Source: Sulfurovum sp.
GTDB lineage: Bacteria; Campylobacterota; Campylobacteria; Campylobacterales; Sulfurovaceae
Direction: 5' to 3'
Length of the DNA: 64,000 bases
NCBI GenBank assembly: GCA_027063305.1
Contig: JAMORY010000027.1
Location: 144,267 to 208,266 of the forward strand
The notes under the pieces were generated by a model that was not told the DNA's origin, did not search any database, and saw nothing but the letters and a program-made list of their open reading frames with translations. Below are positions 60,038-64,000 of this stretch, one piece after another. The position numbers and the translations under genes are program-made. The first letter of the stretch is position 1. Each line of letters starts with the position of its first letter.

Positions 60038-60087
60038 AACGCTCAGCGCTGAACGCTGAACGCTGAATAGTGCGGATCAGTATCCGC
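60038..60087. repeat. Heptamer array E16 at the nuoN 3' end
   Basis: AACGCTC, AGCGCTG, AACGCTG, AACGCTG, AATAGTG (60038-60072), then GCGGAT-CAGT-ATCCGC (60072-60087) holding the nuoN stop. GC-rich heptamers like E15. Only one arm is seen. Confidence 0.7.
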
Positions 60088-61567
60088 TCGCACTGATCAT
60101 ATAGTAGAGATATGAGATCAACGGTTGTACGTAGAAGATCGCGGTAATAGTCGCGACAGTCGCTACACCGATCACTGCCATCAACGGTTTAGAAAGGTTG
60201 TAGTAGACCGTATCGACATCTTTGACCGGATCTTTCAAGAACATATAAACGATCAATTTCAAGTAGTAGTATGCAGAGATCGCTGAGTTAAGCCCCATGA
60301 CAATCGCTAACCATACATACCCTGCATTAACCGCTGCTTGCATGACATAGATCTTACCCCAGAATACAGAGAACGGAGGTACACCGGCAAGCGACAACAT
60401 AAACAGCGCCATGATCACAGCACCCATCGGCATGATGTGGATGAAACCTGCAAATTTCTCGTATGGATGGTCGAAACGCGCATTAAAGCGTCTAACCTTA
60501 TGACGAGAGATCCATAGCATTGCAAACGCACCGAGGTTAGTGAACATAAAGAGTGCATAGTACAAGAAGATACTTGTCGTACCCTCTGTCGTATCAAGTG
60601 CCAATGCCGCCATGATGAAACCTGCATGAGAGATAGAAGAGTATGCAAGCATACGTTTCACGTCTTCTTGTACAAGCGCCATTAAGTTCGCGATCGTCAT
60701 TGTTACGACCGAGAGGATCAAGATCATGATACGTACCCACTCGACACCAAGATCGATATACATACCGAAGATTCTAATAGAAACGACCAATGCCGCGATC
60801 TTTGGTACGATCGCCATATATCCTGCCAACGGTGCAGAAGCCCCCTCATATACATCCGGTGCCCATGTATGGAACGGGAAGAGTGAGAGTTTAAATGCGA
60901 ACGCGACCATCAATAGTACCGATGATCCGAAGATCGCCAACATCAATCCTGTCTCACTCAAACGCGCAGAAAGCACTTGTGCCACTTGATAAAGTTCGAT
61001 AGAACCTGTCATACCATAGACAACCGCTGAACCCATCGCAAAGAAACCTGCTGCCAAAGCACCCATAGTAAAGTACTTCACTGCCGCTTCGTACGAGTTA
61101 CTTCTGTTGTGAAGTGCGATCAGTGTATAGAGTGACAATGAAGCCGTCTCAAGACCTACGAAGATCAAGATAAGGTTGTCACTTGCCACCATGAACTGGA
61201 ATCCGGCGACCATGAACAAGAAAAGCGCGAAGAACTCAGGGTATGAGTATTCATGGAAACGCTTCGATGTCAAGGCAAGCGGAGTGAACAGAATAGACGC
61301 AACAATGATCAATAACTGTGAAATGATCGAGATACCATCTATCAACATCACATCGAAGAAACCGCGTTCATTGACATTGAGTCCGATCGTCGCACCAAAA
61401 TCAACGATCAAGATCAAGATCGTCAACATAACATATAAAGACTTATGGAGCTTATCGCTGATAAGGTCCAATACCAGAATGACCAAACCTCCGGCGATAG
61501 CAAGAAGCATCGGCGCCAGAGTAAGGAGGTTCAAACTCTCTAAACTTACTTTAATTGGTTCTAACAT
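60077..61567 (-). CDS. nuoN: NADH-quinone oxidoreductase subunit N
   Basis: 496 residues, 14 hydrophobic helices. NuoN is one of three antiporter-like proton-pumping subunits of complex I. Key Glu/Lys-containing helices (GLETASLSLYTLIALHN, AFKLSLFPFHTWAPDVYEG, MLAYSSISHAGF) are present. It is the last gene of the nuo operon; its ATG shares one base with the nuoM stop. The 3' end lies in the hairpin before E16. Confidence 0.97.
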   Translation of the reverse strand: MLEPIKVSLESLNLLTLAPMLLAIAGGLVILVLDLISDKLHKSLYVMLTILILIVDFGATIGLNVNERGFFDVMLIDGISIISQLLIIVASILFTPLALTSKRFHEYSYPEFFALFLFMVAGFQFMVASDNLILIFVGLETASLSLYTLIALHNRSNSYEAAVKYFTMGALAAGFFAMGSAVVYGMTGSIELYQVAQVLSARLSETGLMLAIFGSSVLLMVAFAFKLSLFPFHTWAPDVYEGASAPLAGYMAIVPKIAALVVSIRIFGMYIDLGVEWVRIMILILSVVTMTIANLMALVQEDVKRMLAYSSISHAGFIMAALALDTTEGTTSIFLYYALFMFTNLGAFAMLWISRHKVRRFNARFDHPYEKFAGFIHIMPMGAVIMALFMLSLAGVPPFSVFWGKIYVMQAAVNAGYVWLAIVMGLNSAISAYYYLKLIVYMFLKDPVKDVDTVYYNLSKPLMAVIGVATVATITAIFYVQPLISYLYYMISASGY

Positions 61568-63102
61568 TACTTCACCTCCTCTTTTTTCATCACAGACTGT
61601 GGCACTTTGATGATCTCTTTCGCCTCAGGTGTGATCGCTTTTTCATCCATAAATACCAACATTGCATTCACTGAGTTGTTGATCGGCTCAAGGATCGGCT
61701 TAGGATAAACCCCTAACCATACCACGATCGCAACCAGTGGAATAAGAGACCATGTCTCTTTTGTATTAAGATCTTTCAAAGACTTGTTCTCTTCTTTTGT
61801 TACAGGACCGAAAAAGGTCTTTTTGAAGACAGTCAACATATATACCGCACCGATAATGATCGATGTACCTGCAAGAACTGTCATGACCGGAGAGATCTGA
61901 TAGAATCCAAGAAGGACAAGGAACTCACCGACAAATCCGATCGTAAGCGGAAGACCTACCGATGCCATCAACATGATACCGAAAATCACTGCGTATTTAG
62001 GCATAACCGATGCCAAACCACCGAACTCGCTCATAAGTTTTGTATGTCTTCTGTCATAGATCATACCAACAAGCATAAAGAGCGCACCCGAAACGATCCC
62101 GTGTGAAAGCATCTGGAACACAGAACCGCCGATACCTTCAGAGTTCATTGCGAATACACCGATCATAATGATACCCATATGCGATACGGACGAATAGGCA
62201 ATAACCTGCTTAATATCTTTCTGTGCATATGCAACCATTGCGGTATAGATGATCATGATGATCGAAATGATCGCGATCGGTGTGATCATCATCACAGAAG
62301 CATCCGGGAACATTGGAAGTGAGAAACGTACGAAACCGTAAGTACCCATCTTCAAGAGAACCGCTGCAAGGATAACAGAACCGATCGTCGGTGCTTGACC
62401 GTGCGCATACGGAAGCCATGTGTGGAACGGGAACATAGGAACCTTGATAGCAAATCCAAGAAAGAATGCTGCAAAAAGCCAAAGCTGATAATTGACAGGA
62501 AGTACCAATGCATACCAGTCGGTGATCGCAAAGCTCCATACACCTGTAAGGTTGTGATATACGTATGCAACGAAAAGCATACCTACCAACATCACCAATG
62601 AACCCATGAAAGTATAGAGGAAGAACTTCACGGATGCATAGACTCTTAGAGGTCCACCCCATGCACCGATGATATAGAGCATCGGAACAAGAGAGAGCTC
62701 CCAAAAGAGATAGAAGATGATCGCATCAAGAGCAACAAAAACACCTACCATTGTCATCTCTAGGAAGAGAAGGGTAATGATCATGTTCTTCACATTCTCG
62801 GTAATGCTCATACTGACCATACCGATAAGTGTCATCAATGTCGCCATAATAATAATAAAGAGCGAGATACCATCCACACCCAAATAGTAGTTCACACCGA
62901 AATCAGGGATCAGTGGGATCATCTCCACAAACTGCATCCCTGCATTGTTCATATCAAAACTGAACCACAACCATAAAGAGAGCAAGAACTCGATCGCCGC
63001 TACAGTGATACCGTAAGCCCTCGCACTCTCTTTGTCTACTACAAATCCGAGCAATCCAGCGATCGCAGGGAAGAATACTAATACACTTAAAATATTATCC
63101 AT
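61567..63102 (-). CDS. nuoM: NADH-quinone oxidoreductase subunit M
   Basis: 511 residues, 13-14 helices. Proton-antiporter-type subunit with FYLFWELSLVPMLYIIG (catalytic Glu), FAIKVPMFPFHTWLPYAHGQAPT and QVIAYSSVSHMG. It starts 10 nt after nuoL. The C-terminal tail is hydrophilic (EAKEIIKVPQSVMKKEEVK). Confidence 0.97.
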   Translation of the reverse strand: MDNILSVLVFFPAIAGLLGFVVDKESARAYGITVAAIEFLLSLWLWFSFDMNNAGMQFVEMIPLIPDFGVNYYLGVDGISLFIIIMATLMTLIGMVSMSITENVKNMIITLLFLEMTMVGVFVALDAIIFYLFWELSLVPMLYIIGAWGGPLRVYASVKFFLYTFMGSLVMLVGMLFVAYVYHNLTGVWSFAITDWYALVLPVNYQLWLFAAFFLGFAIKVPMFPFHTWLPYAHGQAPTIGSVILAAVLLKMGTYGFVRFSLPMFPDASVMMITPIAIISIIMIIYTAMVAYAQKDIKQVIAYSSVSHMGIIMIGVFAMNSEGIGGSVFQMLSHGIVSGALFMLVGMIYDRRHTKLMSEFGGLASVMPKYAVIFGIMLMASVGLPLTIGFVGEFLVLLGFYQISPVMTVLAGTSIIIGAVYMLTVFKKTFFGPVTKEENKSLKDLNTKETWSLIPLVAIVVWLGVYPKPILEPINNSVNAMLVFMDEKAITPEAKEIIKVPQSVMKKEEVK

Positions 63103-63112
63103 CTAACTCTCC

Positions 63113-64000
63113 TTAACCTAACATCGCTGCTGATACGGCTGCGAAAACCAATAGTAACACGGCACCGACCGCCATCCAGTTCAGATAGTTCGAAAGGTTA
63201 CCTGTTTGCATCTTTCTTGAGCTGTCACCCGTTTTGTAAAGGAACTTAGCGATACCGTCAACCGTTGCATCAACGATCTTAAGATCGATCTTGTTCCACA
63301 TCATATCGGAGATCATCGCATATGGTTTCGTGATGAACTCTTCATAGATATTCGGGATATAGTACTGGTTCGCAAGAAGCTTGTAGTACCATGTGTTTTC
63401 CACTTTCTCATCTCTTGTCAATCCGTTCGCATATTTTTTGTATGCCAATGCGATACCGCCTACGGCAAAGACAAGGACGACAAGTCCAAGGATCCATGCG
63501 ATATGGTGTGTGTGCTCACTCATATGATATTCAGGTAGCAACTTCGTTACGAAGTGCTCGAACGTTTTCATACCGAAACCTGCGACCACTGCCAAGAAAG
63601 CGAGTGGAGACATTGCGATAAGTACAAACTTGTACATCTCGTGCGGATGGTGTTTACCATCTTTGAAGTATTCGATCTCCGTTGTATAACGCTCACTTCC
63701 GTGGAAAGTAAGGAATACTTGTCTAAAGCTGTAGAACGCTGTCATTCCCGCAGTGATAACAAGGATCGCCCAAAGCACGATCGTACCTTCGTTCCATGCC
63801 GTCTCGATGATCGCATCTTTCGAGAAGAACCCTGCGAAGAACGGAATACCTGCAAGTGCCAATGAAGCCACACCCATATAGATGTATGACCACTTCATCA
63901 CTTTCTTCAATCCACCCATTTTAAAGATGTCAAGCTCATCATGCATTGCGTGCATGACGTTACCTGCACCAAGGAAGAGCAACGCTTTGAAGAATGCGTG
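63113..64000 (-). CDS. nuoL: NADH-quinone oxidoreductase subunit L (5' end outside window)
   Basis: The visible 295 residues are the C-terminal part of NuoL: HAFFKALLFLGAGNVMHAMHDE, LALAGIPFFAGFFSKDAIIE, and the final long lateral helix region (NWMAVGAVLLLVFAAVSAAMLG). NuoL is the distal proton-pumping subunit. The frame runs to the window edge, so at least 300 N-terminal residues are missing. Confidence 0.96.
   Translation of the reverse strand, partial: HAFFKALLFLGAGNVMHAMHDELDIFKMGGLKKVMKWSYIYMGVASLALAGIPFFAGFFSKDAIIETAWNEGTIVLWAILVITAGMTAFYSFRQVFLTFHGSERYTTEIEYFKDGKHHPHEMYKFVLIAMSPLAFLAVVAGFGMKTFEHFVTKLLPEYHMSEHTHHIAWILGLVVLVFAVGGIALAYKKYANGLTRDEKVENTWYYKLLANQYYIPNIYEEFITKPYAMISDMMWNKIDLKIVDATVDGIAKFLYKTGDSSRKMQTGNLSNYLNWMAVGAVLLLVFAAVSAAMLG

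Overview
The window reads as chromosomal DNA of a Campylobacterota (Epsilonproteobacteria) species, most like the Sulfurovum/Sulfurimonas group. The evidence is gene content and order: argS-tatA-gmk-acidic protein, tpiA-pgk-gapA facing nadD-rsfS, an HP0268-like protein next to miaB and an LPLAT gene, a single XerH-type recombinase, MqnP-type prenyltransferase, and the end of a complex I operon (nuoL-M-N). Moderate GC, dense packing, TATAAT-like -10 boxes and 1-20 nt overlaps between genes fit. This placement is inferred from sequence alone.

Layout. 1-2040: four paralogous prepilin genes (minus strand). 2.3-4.4 kb: a membrane protein with a degenerate GGDEF domain, a ZapA-like/coiled-coil pair and a broken four-helix-bundle gene. 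4.5-15.4 kb: uvrB, ppk, gamma-carbonic anhydrase, EI24-type membrane protein, dnaQ-like exonuclease, trpF, rpe, rpmB, K+ channel, argJ. 15.5-20.1 kb: dbpA, dedA, accA, fabF, acpP. 20.1-29.1 kb: an apparent copper-acquisition locus with three NosL-type proteins, an ABC transporter, an OprC/NosA-type TonB receptor and tonB-exbD-exbB; two of its promoters share 11-bp-spaced direct repeats. 29.2-31.6 kb: response regulator, histidine kinase and lipid kinase. 31.7-45.7 kb: fabG, gpmI, mraY, murD, tRNA-Phe, a porin, rimO, tilS, xerH, LPLAT and miaB. 46-51.4 kb: nusA, tpiA-pgk-gapA and a nadD-rsfS fused frame. 51.4-59.9 kb: argS, tatA, gmk, tRNA-Arg, UDG, mqnP, pssA, miaA. 60-64 kb: nuoN, nuoM and partial nuoL.

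The most unusual content is a dispersed family of elements built from tandem 7-bp repeats. Each copy uses its own heptamer (for example AGTGAAT, AATGAGG, AAATTAA, AGGAAGC, AGCGTTC). Complete copies have purine-rich heptamers on the left and complementary, inverted heptamers on the right. Three copies enclose a gene for a four-helix-bundle protein (S23/IVS-type family), one of them frameshifted. Shorter copies instead carry two small GC-starting hairpins and a conserved ATACCAACATT-like box next to the array. At many host/element boundaries the last 5-12 bases of host sequence are repeated as an inverted copy just before the heptamers begin. Elements touch or enter coding sequence: one lies in frame inside murD, and others supply the 3' end of rimO, rpe, xerH and the EI24 gene and the 5' end of tilS. 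I regard this as the best candidate for an undescribed system: a mobile element with its short non-autonomous derivatives.
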